The notes below the pieces were generated by a model. The model ran no database searches. It was not told the origin of the DNA and was given only the letters and a program-made list of their open reading frames with translations. Both the position numbers and the translations under genes were made by a program. From contig NZ_CP007440.1 of NCBI RefSeq assembly GCF_001579845.1, positions 7,028,029-7,092,028 on the forward strand: DNA of 64,000 nucleotides, written 5' to 3'. Each line of letters opens with the position of its first letter. Within the stretch, counting starts at the first letter, position 1. The stretch is from Rhodoplanes sp. Z2-YC6860 (GTDB lineage Bacteria > Pseudomonadota > Alphaproteobacteria > Rhizobiales > Xanthobacteraceae). This document shows positions 36,740 through 45,594 of the stretch, in pieces.

Positions 36740-37738
36740 TCAGCTGAATTTCATGTTCAGCAGCCGCTCGGCGTTCCCGACCATGATCTTCTTATAGACA
36801 GCTGAGTCGAGATTAAGGCCGTCAATGGCCTGGATATGCACCGGAATGGCGGCGAGCGGCGCGTCGGTGGCGAACACCACCCGCTCCGGACCGAAAAAGC
36901 TGATCCCGCACGGCAGACCATAGGTCCCGCCAAACATCGCAGTGTCGGCGTAGAACTCCTTGAAATATTCGAGGTGCGGCCGCTTCAGCGAGGACAGCAC
37001 CTTGGTGTGGTCCTCGTCGACCGTGCGCGAGCCGAGCACGTCCATGCCGGGTCCAATGCGGCCGTCGAAGTATGGGATCATGCCGCCGCCGAGATGGTGC
37101 GTGATCAGTTTGAGATTCGGATGGCGATCGTAGATGCCGTCGAACACCAGCCGGCACATCGCGATCGTGGTCTCGTAGGGCCAGCCAAAGCACCACCACA
37201 TCTCGAAGCGCGAACGTGGCTCGGACGCATAGTCGGACATCGCCGACGTGCGCGCCGGATGAATCCAGATCGGCAGATCGTGCTTCGCCATCGCGGCGAA
37301 GAACGGCTTAAAGCGCAGCTCGTCGAGCGGATGCCCGGTGATGTTGGTGAAGGTCTGCACGCCCCTGGCGCCCATCTTGATGGCGCGCTCGGCTTCCGCG
37401 ATCGAGAAGTCGACGTCGTTCATGTTGACGGCGGCGGCGAAGGCCGGAAAGCGCTTGGGATATTTCGCGACCAGCTCGGCCATCGAGTCGTTGGCGACCT
37501 TGGCCAGATTGTTGGCGACCGCTCCCTCGGCGATGTCTTCAATCGGCGGATTGGGCAGTGAGATGATCTGCCGGTAATCGTCACCGATCGCATCCATGTC
37601 CTTGAAGCGCAGATCGAGATCGAACAGCTTGCGCACGCTGCGCAGCCGCTTGCCCATGTTGCCGAGCTTCGGCGAGCCGCGCTCCAGCTCCTGGAAGAAA
37701 CGCTCGGGGAAGATGTGGGTGTAGATGTCGACGATCAT
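36740..37738 (-). CDS. ACMSD-type amidohydrolase with a modified metal motif
   Basis: A 332-residue TIM-barrel protein of the ACMSD/amidohydrolase_2 family, likely a decarboxylase or hydrolase of an aromatic ring-cleavage product. The N-terminal metal motif, usually Asp-x-His-x-His, reads DIYTHIFP, so the first His is Tyr. The other metal-site segments are present: IWIHPAR near residue 175, ITHHLGG near 225 and FATDAP near 300 with the Asp. It is the last gene of the leftward operon (monooxygenase, LigA, LigB, Bug, amidohydrolase), 40 bp after the Bug gene. This position makes action on a product of the LigAB dioxygenase plausible. Confidence 0.85.
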   Translation of the reverse strand: MIVDIYTHIFPERFFQELERGSPKLGNMGKRLRSVRKLFDLDLRFKDMDAIGDDYRQIISLPNPPIEDIAEGAVANNLAKVANDSMAELVAKYPKRFPAFAAAVNMNDVDFSIAEAERAIKMGARGVQTFTNITGHPLDELRFKPFFAAMAKHDLPIWIHPARTSAMSDYASEPRSRFEMWWCFGWPYETTIAMCRLVFDGIYDRHPNLKLITHHLGGGMIPYFDGRIGPGMDVLGSRTVDEDHTKVLSSLKRPHLEYFKEFYADTAMFGGTYGLPCGISFFGPERVVFATDAPLAAIPVHIQAIDGLNLDSAVYKKIMVGNAERLLNMKFS

Positions 37739-37778
37739 GGTCCCTCCGGCAGAATTGCGGCGAGACTATACGGCATCA

Positions 37779-38759
37779 TCAGTCGAGCGAAATACCCGCA
37801 TCCTTGATGACCTTGGTCCATTTGCCGTGCTCGGCGCGAATGAAGCTGTTCAGGCGTTGCGGTTCGACCGTCATGACGTCACCGCCGACCGCGACGAAGC
37901 GAGCTTCGAGCTCCGGCATGGCGGCCGCGATCTCCTTCTGCAGGCGCTCGATCCCGGGCTGCGGCGTATGCACCGGCGCAAACAGGCCGATCCAGGAATC
38001 GACATCGAGGCCCCGCACGCCCTGCTCCGCCATGGTCGGCACGTCGGGTGCGTCCCTAAGCCGCTGTGAAGCGAGCACGGCCACGCCCTTGATCTGCTTG
38101 CTCTTGAGATAAGGAATGGCCGCGGTCGAGGAATCGAAGAACAGGTCGACACGGCCCGAGATCAAATCTGGATAGACCGCGGAGGAGCTTCGATACGGCA
38201 CCTCCTGCAGCTTGGCGCCCGTCTGCTTCATGAAGGCCGTGCCAACGACCTGCTGGCCACTGCCGATGCCGGCGTGCGCAAGCCGCAACTCTTCGGGATT
38301 TGTCTGGGCCTTCTTGATGAGGGCATCGACCGGCGTGAACGGAAAGTCCGCCGGCGCGATCAGCACGTAAGCGAGCTTGTAGACCACCGCGATTGGCACG
38401 AGCTGCGCCAGCGGATCGTAGGGCGGCTTCTTGTACAGCGCCTCGTTGAACACGATGTTGCTCAAGCCACCAACCAGCAGCGTATAACCGTCTGGCTGCG
38501 AAGCGATCACCGACTGCGTGCCGACGATGGTGCCCGCGCCGCTGCGATTCTCGACCACGACGCCCTGACCGAGCCGCTTGCTCAACTGATCGGCGACCAC
38601 GCGGGCCACGACGTCATAGCTTCCAGCCGGCCCCGTCGGCACGACGATCTTGATGGCACGGTTCGGATAGTCGTCAGCCTTCGCTGAAATCGCGCTGACC
38701 GAAACGGACACCAAGGCAAGCACTGCCAAACGCGCGCGAACCGTCCAACCCAACGCCAT
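37779..38759 (-). CDS. Solo Bug-family (TctC-like) substrate-binding protein
   Basis: A 326-residue periplasmic binding protein, with a signal peptide (about residues 1-28, ending ISAKADD) and the family motif IKIVVPTGPAGSYDVVAR. There are no tctAB genes in the operon. Many Bug proteins are encoded away from membrane partners and may share the TctAB of another locus or act as sensors. It lies between the ligB-like gene (28 bp) and the amidohydrolase gene in the leftward operon, so it probably binds the aromatic acid that the operon degrades. Confidence 0.9.
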   Translation of the reverse strand: MALGWTVRARLAVLALVSVSVSAISAKADDYPNRAIKIVVPTGPAGSYDVVARVVADQLSKRLGQGVVVENRSGAGTIVGTQSVIASQPDGYTLLVGGLSNIVFNEALYKKPPYDPLAQLVPIAVVYKLAYVLIAPADFPFTPVDALIKKAQTNPEELRLAHAGIGSGQQVVGTAFMKQTGAKLQEVPYRSSSAVYPDLISGRVDLFFDSSTAAIPYLKSKQIKGVAVLASQRLRDAPDVPTMAEQGVRGLDVDSWIGLFAPVHTPQPGIERLQKEIAAAMPELEARFVAVGGDVMTVEPQRLNSFIRAEHGKWTKVIKDAGISLD

Positions 38760-38787
38760 CCCTGTCCTCCCGGCCGTGTCTTTTTAT

Positions 38788-39621
38788 CTACGCCGGCAAT
38801 CGCCATTCCGCGAAAGCGCAGCCGACGTAGATTTCCTCGAGCGGCGCATAGCCGATCAGGTTGAAACCCTGGTTGCCCGCGGCCGCATGCGCGACCACCC
38901 AATTGCGGACCTCGTGGCCGCCGTTGCCGGTGTGCCGCACATCGTGCTCCAGCGTGGCGGCAAGCCTGGCTGGATCGCCGTTTTCGAACAGCGAGATGCA
39001 GGTCCGGTCGAAAGCCTCGTCGATCTGGCCCATGCCGGGCTCGCCGATGAAATGGCTCAAGCCGCCCGTTGCAAGCACTGCCACTCGAAGCTTTTGCGGA
39101 TAGCTCTCGATGGCCGCCCGCAGCATCGAGCCCCAGGCGAGACAGCGCCGCATCGTCGGCATCGGGTCATCGACCTCGTTGACGACGATCGGAACGATCG
39201 GCGGGACCGGGTCGATCTCCATGCGCCACAGCGGCAGGCAGAAGCCGTGATCGAGCGTCATGCGGTGCGACAACGATGGATCGAAGTCGCGCTGCAAGGC
39301 CGTATCCATAAGGTGCCGGGCGAAACTCGGATGTCCGGTGAGAACCGGATGATTGAAGCGCGTTTTCAGAAACGGCTCGGGCGGCCCGTCATGCTCCTCG
39401 CCGATCCCAATGCAGAAGGCCGGAAAATTGTTGAGGAAGAAGTTGCACCAGTGATCCGGAGACACGATCACCAGCACGTCGGGCCGCGTCGCCATCAATC
39501 GCTGGCCGACACGTTCGAATCCTTCCGTGACCGACTTGCGCGTGGGCGCCGACAGCGTGTCCCATTCGCGGGCAATCATCGGCCCGTGGCTGGCGGCAAA
39601 GACCCCGACGAGATTAGCCAT
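38788..39621 (-). CDS. Class III extradiol ring-cleavage dioxygenase, catalytic (LigB-like) subunit
   Basis: A 277-residue non-heme Fe(II) dioxygenase of the LigB superfamily, cleaving a catecholic ring next to its hydroxyls. His12 in AASHGP and His57 in SPDHW match the two Fe-binding His residues of LigB, TGGLSHF carries the catalytic base His, and a C-terminal Glu provides the third ligand. Its start overlaps the ligA-like gene end by 8 nt, so the two subunits are coupled. The substrate is likely a protocatechuate- or gallate-like ring or a substituted catechol, and cannot be fixed from sequence. Confidence 0.88.
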   Translation of the reverse strand: MANLVGVFAASHGPMIAREWDTLSAPTRKSVTEGFERVGQRLMATRPDVLVIVSPDHWCNFFLNNFPAFCIGIGEEHDGPPEPFLKTRFNHPVLTGHPSFARHLMDTALQRDFDPSLSHRMTLDHGFCLPLWRMEIDPVPPIVPIVVNEVDDPMPTMRRCLAWGSMLRAAIESYPQKLRVAVLATGGLSHFIGEPGMGQIDEAFDRTCISLFENGDPARLAATLEHDVRHTGNGGHEVRNWVVAHAAAGNQGFNLIGYAPLEEIYVGCAFAEWRLPA

Positions 39622-39898
39622 GTGACGCTTGCTCCTTGAATTCCGTGTGGCCGGGCAATTCGTTCAGCCGCCTGATGAACTCCGCGTCCTTGACGCCGAG
39701 GATCGCGTAGTAGAATCGCAGCAGATAGGCGTTGGTGCGCGGCACCAGCACGGCGATGTCGTCTTCGATCACGGCACGGCGCACTTCGGCGCTCATCGGG
39801 TAGCGCGCCAGCACTGCCTCGCGATCTTTCTTGAACTCGCCAGCGAGCGCCGGCTGCTGCAGATCGAAAAACAGTTTGTTGAGCCAGTAATCTCTCAT
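39614..39898 (-). CDS. Extradiol dioxygenase small (LigA-like) subunit
   Basis: A 94-residue LigA-domain protein, the small subunit that forms a lid over the active site of the LigB subunit. The conserved helical segments RRAVIEDDIAVLVPRTNAYLLRF and ILGVKDAEFIRRLNEL match. It is encoded directly before the catalytic subunit, overlapping by 8 nt; stand-alone ligA plus ligB is the classical protocatechuate 4,5-dioxygenase arrangement. It starts 9 bp after the monooxygenase gene ends. Confidence 0.85.
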   Translation of the reverse strand: MRDYWLNKLFFDLQQPALAGEFKKDREAVLARYPMSAEVRRAVIEDDIAVLVPRTNAYLLRFYYAILGVKDAEFIRRLNELPGHTEFKEQASHG

Positions 39899-39907
39899 GG
39901 CTTTGCC

Positions 39908-41119
39908 TCAGTATTGACCTTTGGGCTCGAGGCCAAGCGCATGCTGGCCATACATCGTGCTCACGGCATCCCAGTTCATGCTGACATGCACGCCTCCGGC
40001 ATGGGCATCGCGCCAGGCGCGCTGGATCGGCTTGCCGGTGAAGATGCTCTGTCCTCCCGACGCCAGGAACAAGGCATCGACCGCCTGGATTGCGAGCCGC
40101 ACGCTGAACGCCTGGGCCAGCCGGTTGCGCTGCCGCAGATCAAGATCGGCCTGCTCGCCACGCTCCGCCGCGCCCATGGCCTGCTCCAACGCGTGAAAGA
40201 TCATCAGCCGCGCGGCGTCGATCGAGCCGGTTGCTTCCGCGACGCGGCTTTGCACCGTGGCGAACTCCGCCATGCGGTTGTTGCCGCCGGCGACGGCGCC
40301 GCGCGTGGTGCGCACCTTGGCCATCTCGATGAAATCCGCGAGCGCGCCTTCGGCAATCCCGAAGACGGGCGTCACCAGCGCAAACGGCAGCGCCGAAAGC
40401 ATCGATTGCCGGTACAGCGGATTGTCATGAACAGCCGCACCCGGCGTCGTGCCGTTGAGCAGGTCGGCGATCGGGACCACACGATGCGCGGGGACAAAGA
40501 CGTCATCGGCGATGGTGTTCTTGCTGCCGGTGGCGGCGAGCCCCATCGTGTACCAGTTGTCGTCGAAGCTCACGTCGGCGCGCGGCAGCAGGAAGAACGC
40601 AGGCCTTGGCGAAGCGCCGTCCTTCGCCGGCGGAATCATGCCGCCAAGAAACAGCCACTGCGCATGATCGCAGCCGCTGGTGAAGCTCCAATTGCCGGAG
40701 AGGCGATAACCGCCATCGGCGGCAACGGCTTTGCCGACGGGCGCATATGAGCCCGCCGCGATGGCGTCGGGATCGGACCAATATTCGTCCTGCGCCTCTC
40801 TCGGAAACGTTGCGGCCAGCCACTGATGAACGATGCCGAGGCTGAACACCCAGCCGGCCGATCCGCAACCCGCCGCGACCGGCGCGACAGCGCGGACCAG
40901 CGCATCGAAGCCGTATTCGTAGCCGCCATACACCGCAGGCTGCAGAATTCGGAACAGACCTGCTTCGCGCATCCGCGCCACGACCCCGGGCGCCACCACC
41001 CGATTGGCTTCGGAGCGTTCCGCTTCCGCGCGAACCAGCGTATGGATCGCATCCGCGCGCGATACGAGATCGTCGACGCTCGGACGGGATGCGGCGGCTC
41101 GAAGGCTAATCAGCGTCAT
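39908..41119 (-). CDS. Acyl-CoA dehydrogenase-fold flavin monooxygenase (HsaA/HpaB-like)
   Basis: A 403-residue protein of the acyl-CoA dehydrogenase superfamily in the type-2 C-terminal branch used by two-component flavin hydroxylases (HsaA, hydroxyphenylacetate oxygenase C2). Typical blocks are LGIVHQWLAATFP near residue 95, LSGNWSFTSGCDHAQWLFLGG at about 140-160, YTMGLAATGSKN near 190 and VFVPAHRVV near 205. It would ortho-hydroxylate a phenol to give the catechol for the LigAB enzyme encoded next. A flavin reductase subunit is not visible nearby and must be supplied by another locus. It is the first gene of the operon, with the LysR operator upstream. Confidence 0.82.
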   Translation of the reverse strand: MTLISLRAAASRPSVDDLVSRADAIHTLVRAEAERSEANRVVAPGVVARMREAGLFRILQPAVYGGYEYGFDALVRAVAPVAAGCGSAGWVFSLGIVHQWLAATFPREAQDEYWSDPDAIAAGSYAPVGKAVAADGGYRLSGNWSFTSGCDHAQWLFLGGMIPPAKDGASPRPAFFLLPRADVSFDDNWYTMGLAATGSKNTIADDVFVPAHRVVPIADLLNGTTPGAAVHDNPLYRQSMLSALPFALVTPVFGIAEGALADFIEMAKVRTTRGAVAGGNNRMAEFATVQSRVAEATGSIDAARLMIFHALEQAMGAAERGEQADLDLRQRNRLAQAFSVRLAIQAVDALFLASGGQSIFTGKPIQRAWRDAHAGGVHVSMNWDAVSTMYGQHALGLEPKGQY

Positions 41120-41203
41120 ATCAACGATTCCCGGCTTGGTCGTTCGATTGACTGGGCTGTTCTACGCCAGACCTGGGATCGCAAGGAGATGTCAAGAAAC
41201 GCA

Positions 41204-41228
41204 TAGCGATGCCAATTTGATATCGCTA
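41204..41228. promoter_or_regulatory. LysR-type operator between the monooxygenase operon and the LysR gene
   Basis: TAGCGAT (41204-41210), an 11-nt spacer, then ATCGCTA (41222-41228): a perfect 7-bp dyad whose innermost bases give the exact T-N11-A LysR box. It lies 10 bp before the LysR start and 84 bp from the monooxygenase start, the usual position for a LysR protein that activates a divergent operon and represses itself. Confidence 0.8.
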
Positions 41229-41238
41229 AACTCGTGCC

Positions 41239-42162
41239 GTGAAACTCGCCCAACTCAGCTACGTCGCCGCGATTGCCGAGCGCGGCAGCCTGCGCGCCGC
41301 AGCGCGGCACCTCGGCGTGGCCCAGCCGGCGTTCTCACGCAGCATCGCAGAGCTGGAACGCGAATTGGGCGCACCGCTGTTCGAACGTCGCGCCAAGGGC
41401 ATGGTGGCAACGCCGCTTGGCGAGGCGTTCGCCAAACGCGCCGCTGCCATCCTCAACGACATCGAACGTGCCAAGGATGAATTCGCCCAGCTCCAGGGCC
41501 ACGCGGTCGGCCGTGTGACGGTCGGACTGTCGATCGCGGCACATCTGCGGCTGCTGCCGAAGGCGCTGCGGCCGTTTCGCAATCGCTATCCAAAGGTTCG
41601 CCTGCGCATTATCGAGGGCCTTTATCCGACCCTCGCGCCCGGCCTGCTGGATGGCAGCGTGGATTTCTACGTCGGACCCGATCCAGGATTGAAGCTGCCG
41701 CAGACGCTGCGCAAGGAGATGGTGCTTTCCGGCGAACGGGCCGTGCTGTGCCGCATCGGACATCCGATGGAGAACGTAACGTCTCTGAAGCAGCTCGGCG
41801 GTGCCGAATGGATCACCACGTCGATCACGCCGCGTGCCGAGAGCGAGCTCGGCGACCTGTTCAAGCGCTATCGCCTGCCTGCTCCGACCGTGGCATTGCA
41901 GAGTCAATCTGCGCTGACGCTGCTGACGTGTCTGACCAATTCCGATCTGCTGGCCATGGCGCCGGCGCAGTGGACCACGTCGCCGATTGCCAACCGGCTC
42001 CTGACGACGATCCCGGTCAAGGAGCAGCTCTTCGCCGCGCCGATCATCGCGGTCACGCGCTCGGACGTTCCTTTGGCTCCGGCCGCAATCGCGCTGCTCG
42101 ACGTGCTGAAGCGCGTTGCCGGCCAAGGCGCTGCCGAGGTTCGAAGCGCAAGAGCTTCGTGA
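41239..42162 (+). CDS. LysR-family regulator of the aromatic cluster
   Basis: A 307-residue LysR regulator. The wHTH reads LAQLSYVAAIAERGSLRAAA, then LGVAQPAFSRSIAELERELGAPLFER (about residues 3-50), and the rest is the effector-binding domain. The start is GTG at 41239, only 10 bp after a perfect LysR operator. Its position, divergent from the monooxygenase-LigAB operon and 116 bp before the Rieske gene on its own strand, makes it the likely inducer-dependent activator for both sides. Confidence 0.92.
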   Translation: MKLAQLSYVAAIAERGSLRAAARHLGVAQPAFSRSIAELERELGAPLFERRAKGMVATPLGEAFAKRAAAILNDIERAKDEFAQLQGHAVGRVTVGLSIAAHLRLLPKALRPFRNRYPKVRLRIIEGLYPTLAPGLLDGSVDFYVGPDPGLKLPQTLRKEMVLSGERAVLCRIGHPMENVTSLKQLGGAEWITTSITPRAESELGDLFKRYRLPAPTVALQSQSALTLLTCLTNSDLLAMAPAQWTTSPIANRLLTTIPVKEQLFAAPIIAVTRSDVPLAPAAIALLDVLKRVAGQGAAEVRSARAS

Positions 42163-42278
42163 GAACGGCGCGGGTCCATGCTTGCCCGGACAAAACCTGC
42201 GGCCTATGAATTAACCTGCGGGTTAAGATGAGCGCCGCGCTCGAATAATGCGAATGAAAAGCGGGAAGGAAGCACGTT

Positions 42279-42644
42279 ATGGCTGAAGTTTTTGTCGCCA
42301 AGGTTGCGGACTTTCCCGACGGCGAACGCAAGATCGTGCAGCACGGCGCCCACGACATCGGCGTGTTCCACTGGGAAGGCGAGTTCTACGCCTATTCGAA
42401 CCTCTGCCTGCACCAGGGCGGCCCGGCCTGCGAAGGCCTGATCATGCATCAGGTCGAAGACGTGATCGGCCCGGACAAGACCTGGGTCGGCCAGAAATTT
42501 TCCGACAGCCAGGTCAACTTCGTCTGCCCGTGGCATGGCTACGAATACGATCTGAAGACCGGCGAATGCGTGCCTGACCGGCGCCTGCGCCTTCGCAAGT
42601 ACAGCGTGGTCCGCCGCGGCGACGACGTTTTCGTATCGATCTGA
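42279..42644 (+). CDS. Small Rieske [2Fe-2S] protein with an insert between its ligand pairs
   Basis: A 121-residue Rieske-type protein. The two ligand pairs are Cys43-x-His45 (CLH) and Cys83-x2-His86 (CPWHG). The stretch between them is 37 residues, about 20 longer than in ordinary Rieske ferredoxins. It may be an electron donor to an oxygenase or a small oxygenase-associated subunit. No Rieske oxygenase large subunit is encoded nearby, so its partner is unknown. It is the first of three closely spaced genes (27 bp and 24 bp gaps) with the amidohydrolase and the FAD monooxygenase. Confidence 0.85.
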   Translation: MAEVFVAKVADFPDGERKIVQHGAHDIGVFHWEGEFYAYSNLCLHQGGPACEGLIMHQVEDVIGPDKTWVGQKFSDSQVNFVCPWHGYEYDLKTGECVPDRRLRLRKYSVVRRGDDVFVSI

Positions 42645-42671
42645 CTCACATCCGGACGAAAGAGCACGACC

Positions 42672-43889
42672 ATGGAACTGCCGCTCAGCAACGACCGCCG
42701 CATGAAGGTCGACGAGTTCGACTCCGGCAAGATGCTCGCCAACGCGGCGCGCCAAGCGAAACAACGCAAGTATGATCAGTTCCCGATCATCGATGTCGAC
42801 TCGCACCACTACGAGCTGGAGTCGTTCAACGAGATCCTGGAATACATGTCCGACCCGGTGATGAAGCAGCTCGCCCAGATGGCGAACTCCGGCAACTCCA
42901 AGGGCGTCGGCGTGATGCCGGGCGGCGTCGGCTACCAGGACATGGGCGGCCGCGCCATCCGCTATCCGTTGCGCAGGATCGAGAAGCCCGAGCCCGGCGT
43001 GCACCGCGACATCTCGCTGACGCGACGCTGGATGGACGCGATGGGCGTCGACATCGCAGTGCTGTTCCCCTCGCCGATGCTGCAGCTCGGCCTGCATCCG
43101 CAGGTCGAGGCCGAGGTCGCGCTGTCCTTTGCCTACAACCGCTGGCTCAGCGAGCGCGTGCTGGAAGAGGAAGCGCGCATCCGCTCAATGGTCTATCTGC
43201 CGCTCAACGACCCCGACGCCAGCATCCGCATGGTGAAGGAATTCGCCGGGAAGAAGGGCGTGTCGGGCTTCATGATCACCTCGGTGCGTTTCAAACCGGT
43301 GCATCACAACAGCTACATGCGGCTCTATTCGATGATCGAGGAGACCGGCCTGCCGCTCGCCTTCCACGCCGGATACAACTGGGGCGAACAGTCGATGGGC
43401 CTGATGAACAAGTTCATCTCGGTCCATGCGCTGGGCTTCGTCTGGTACAACATGGTCCACATGACCAACTGGGTGCTGAACGCGCTGCCCGAGCGCTTTC
43501 CCAAGCTGAAAGTGATCTGGATCGAGAGCGGGCTCGCCTGGCTGCCCTTCATGATCCAGCGGCTCGACAACGAGTACATGATGCGCTCGTCGGAGTGCCC
43601 GGGCCTGAAGAAGCTGCCCGGCGAATACATCACCGACATGTTCTACACGTCGCAGCCGATGGAAATTCCACGCGACATGAGCCTGCTCGAAGCAACCTTC
43701 AAGTGCATCAAGGCGGACAGCCAGCTGCTGTACTCGTCGGACTATCCGCATTGGGATTTCGACCTGCCGTCGACGATCTACGACCTGCCATTCTTGAAGG
43801 AAAAGGCTAAGCGCGACATCCTGGGCGGCAACGCGGTCAAGCTGTTCAAGCTGGACATCGGAAGCAACAAGCTCGCCAAGGTGGCGTGA
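42672..43889 (+). CDS. Amidohydrolase-family protein (amidohydrolase_2)
   Basis: A 405-residue TIM-barrel protein of the ACMSD-like branch. The N-terminal motif is IDVDSHHYE, the Asp-x-Asp-Ser-His form found in longer members of this family; LAFHAGYNWG near residue 235, IWIESGLAWLPF near 280 and YSSDYPHWD near 358 provide the remaining metal and substrate residues. It is distinct in length and motif from the amidohydrolase of the leftward operon. Placed between a Rieske protein and an aromatic hydroxylase, it probably hydrolyses or decarboxylates an aromatic metabolite. Confidence 0.85.
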   Translation: MELPLSNDRRMKVDEFDSGKMLANAARQAKQRKYDQFPIIDVDSHHYELESFNEILEYMSDPVMKQLAQMANSGNSKGVGVMPGGVGYQDMGGRAIRYPLRRIEKPEPGVHRDISLTRRWMDAMGVDIAVLFPSPMLQLGLHPQVEAEVALSFAYNRWLSERVLEEEARIRSMVYLPLNDPDASIRMVKEFAGKKGVSGFMITSVRFKPVHHNSYMRLYSMIEETGLPLAFHAGYNWGEQSMGLMNKFISVHALGFVWYNMVHMTNWVLNALPERFPKLKVIWIESGLAWLPFMIQRLDNEYMMRSSECPGLKKLPGEYITDMFYTSQPMEIPRDMSLLEATFKCIKADSQLLYSSDYPHWDFDLPSTIYDLPFLKEKAKRDILGGNAVKLFKLDIGSNKLAKVA

Positions 43890-43913
43890 AGCAAAGGACC
43901 ACGCGTAAAAGCC

Positions 43914-45587
43914 ATGAACGCCGCGACGAACGCAGATCAAGTGGTGATCGTCGGCGGCGGCCCGGTCGGCATGATGCTGGCACTGAATCTCGCGGCGCTC
44001 GGCGTCTGCAGCACGCTGATCAACCGCGAGACCGGCCCGCGCTGGCACCCCAAGGGCTCGACGCAGAACGCCCGCACCATGGAGCACTACCGGCGGCTCG
44101 GCATCGTCGATGCAGTGCGCGCCGTTGGCCTGCCGCGCGACCTGCAGACCGACGTGACCTATTTCACCACCTTGGACGGCTGGGAGCTCGCGCGCCTCAC
44201 GATGCCGTCCGAGGGCGAGAAGCTTGCGGCGCGCGCCGCGGCGCCCGCTGACGACCAGGAGGTCGAGCCGCTTTACCGCTGCAACCAGATGCACGCCGAA
44301 GCGGTGCTGTTCGACCAGGTGCAGGCCTGCGCGCTGGTCGACAAACGCTACGGCCATGAGTGCACGAGCTGGCGAGAGGATGCCGACGGCGTCACCGCCG
44401 AAATCGAGAACCTCGCGAACGGCCGACGCGAAACCATCCGCGGGCGTTACATCGCGGGTTGCGACGGCGCACGCGGCATCGTGCGGCAGCAGCTCGGCTA
44501 CGCCTATCGCGGCGAGACGCCGACCATGCAGCCGTATCTCGGCGGGCCGATGGTCTCGACTTACATTCGCGCGGCGGACATTCCGAAGGTCGCGCGGACG
44601 CGCTGCTGGCAATACTGGGTGGTCAACACCCACATCCGCGCCAATATCGTCGCGGTCGACGGCAAGTCCGAGTTTCTCTTTACGACCAAGCTGGATCGTC
44701 CCGATCAGGAGCCCGACGAGGCGAGGATCGCCAAGGCGTTCCGCGACGCCGTCGGCCACGACATCGCGGTCGAATTCGTCGGCCACGGCACCTGGACGGC
44801 CGGACAGTTTTTTGTCGCCGAGAAATTCGGCGCGGGCCGCGCCTGGCTTGCGGGCGACGCCGTGCACCTGTTTACGCCGACCGGCGGCTTCGGCATGAAC
44901 ACCGGCGTCGATGACGCGGCCAATCTCGGCTGGAAGCTCGCCGCCATGGTGCAGGGCTGGGGCGGGGCGCAACTGCTCGACAGTTACGAGGCCGAGCGGC
45001 AGCCGGTCGCGTTCCGCAACACCGGCGCCTCCAAGGCGTTGAACAGCAACGTCAACGCCACGCCGGTTGCGCCCGAGATCGGCCAGACCTCCGCCGCGGG
45101 CGACGCAGCGCGCCGCGTGGCCGGCGAATATCTCAGCGGCGGCCGGCCGGAATTCGCGTCGCTCGGCGTGCAGCTTGGCGCGCGCTACGACTCCTCGTCA
45201 ATCACGGTGTCAGACGGTACGCCACCGCCCGCCGATGATCTGTTCGACTACCGGCCGAGCGGCGTGCCAGGCGGCCGAGCGCCGCATGTGTGGATCGGAG
45301 AGCGCCACGAAGCGGGCGACTCGCTGTTCGACCGCTTCGGGACCGGTTTCACGGTGCTGCGGCTTGGGCGTAAGCCCGCGAAAGCCGATGGCCTGCTGGC
45401 GGCGTTTGCTAAGAAAAACGTGCCGGTGAAAACCATCGACGTCGACGGCGCCGTGGCGCGCGATCTTTACGAACGCGATATCGTGGTGGTGCGGCCGGAT
45501 CAGCACATCGCCTGGCGCGGCAATGCCGATCCGGCCGATGCCGAGGCCGTGGTCGCGCAAATGATCGGGCAGCAGAAATCGAACTGA
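43914..45587 (+). CDS. FAD-dependent aromatic hydroxylase (PHBH/MhpA-like)
   Basis: A 557-residue single-component flavin monooxygenase that hydroxylates a phenolic ring using NAD(P)H and oxygen. The FAD site starts with VVIVGGGPVGMMLA (about residues 10-23), the RTMEHYRRLG region follows, and GDAVHLFTPTGGFGMNTG (about 318-335) is the GD motif. The C-terminal 170 residues form the thioredoxin-like domain of the MhpA/phenol hydroxylase group, so this is not p-hydroxybenzoate hydroxylase in the strict sense. It ends 7 bp from a convergent Bug gene. Confidence 0.9.
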   Translation: MNAATNADQVVIVGGGPVGMMLALNLAALGVCSTLINRETGPRWHPKGSTQNARTMEHYRRLGIVDAVRAVGLPRDLQTDVTYFTTLDGWELARLTMPSEGEKLAARAAAPADDQEVEPLYRCNQMHAEAVLFDQVQACALVDKRYGHECTSWREDADGVTAEIENLANGRRETIRGRYIAGCDGARGIVRQQLGYAYRGETPTMQPYLGGPMVSTYIRAADIPKVARTRCWQYWVVNTHIRANIVAVDGKSEFLFTTKLDRPDQEPDEARIAKAFRDAVGHDIAVEFVGHGTWTAGQFFVAEKFGAGRAWLAGDAVHLFTPTGGFGMNTGVDDAANLGWKLAAMVQGWGGAQLLDSYEAERQPVAFRNTGASKALNSNVNATPVAPEIGQTSAAGDAARRVAGEYLSGGRPEFASLGVQLGARYDSSSITVSDGTPPPADDLFDYRPSGVPGGRAPHVWIGERHEAGDSLFDRFGTGFTVLRLGRKPAKADGLLAAFAKKNVPVKTIDVDGAVARDLYERDIVVVRPDQHIAWRGNADPADAEAVVAQMIGQQKSN

Positions 45588-45594
45588 GCGTTCT

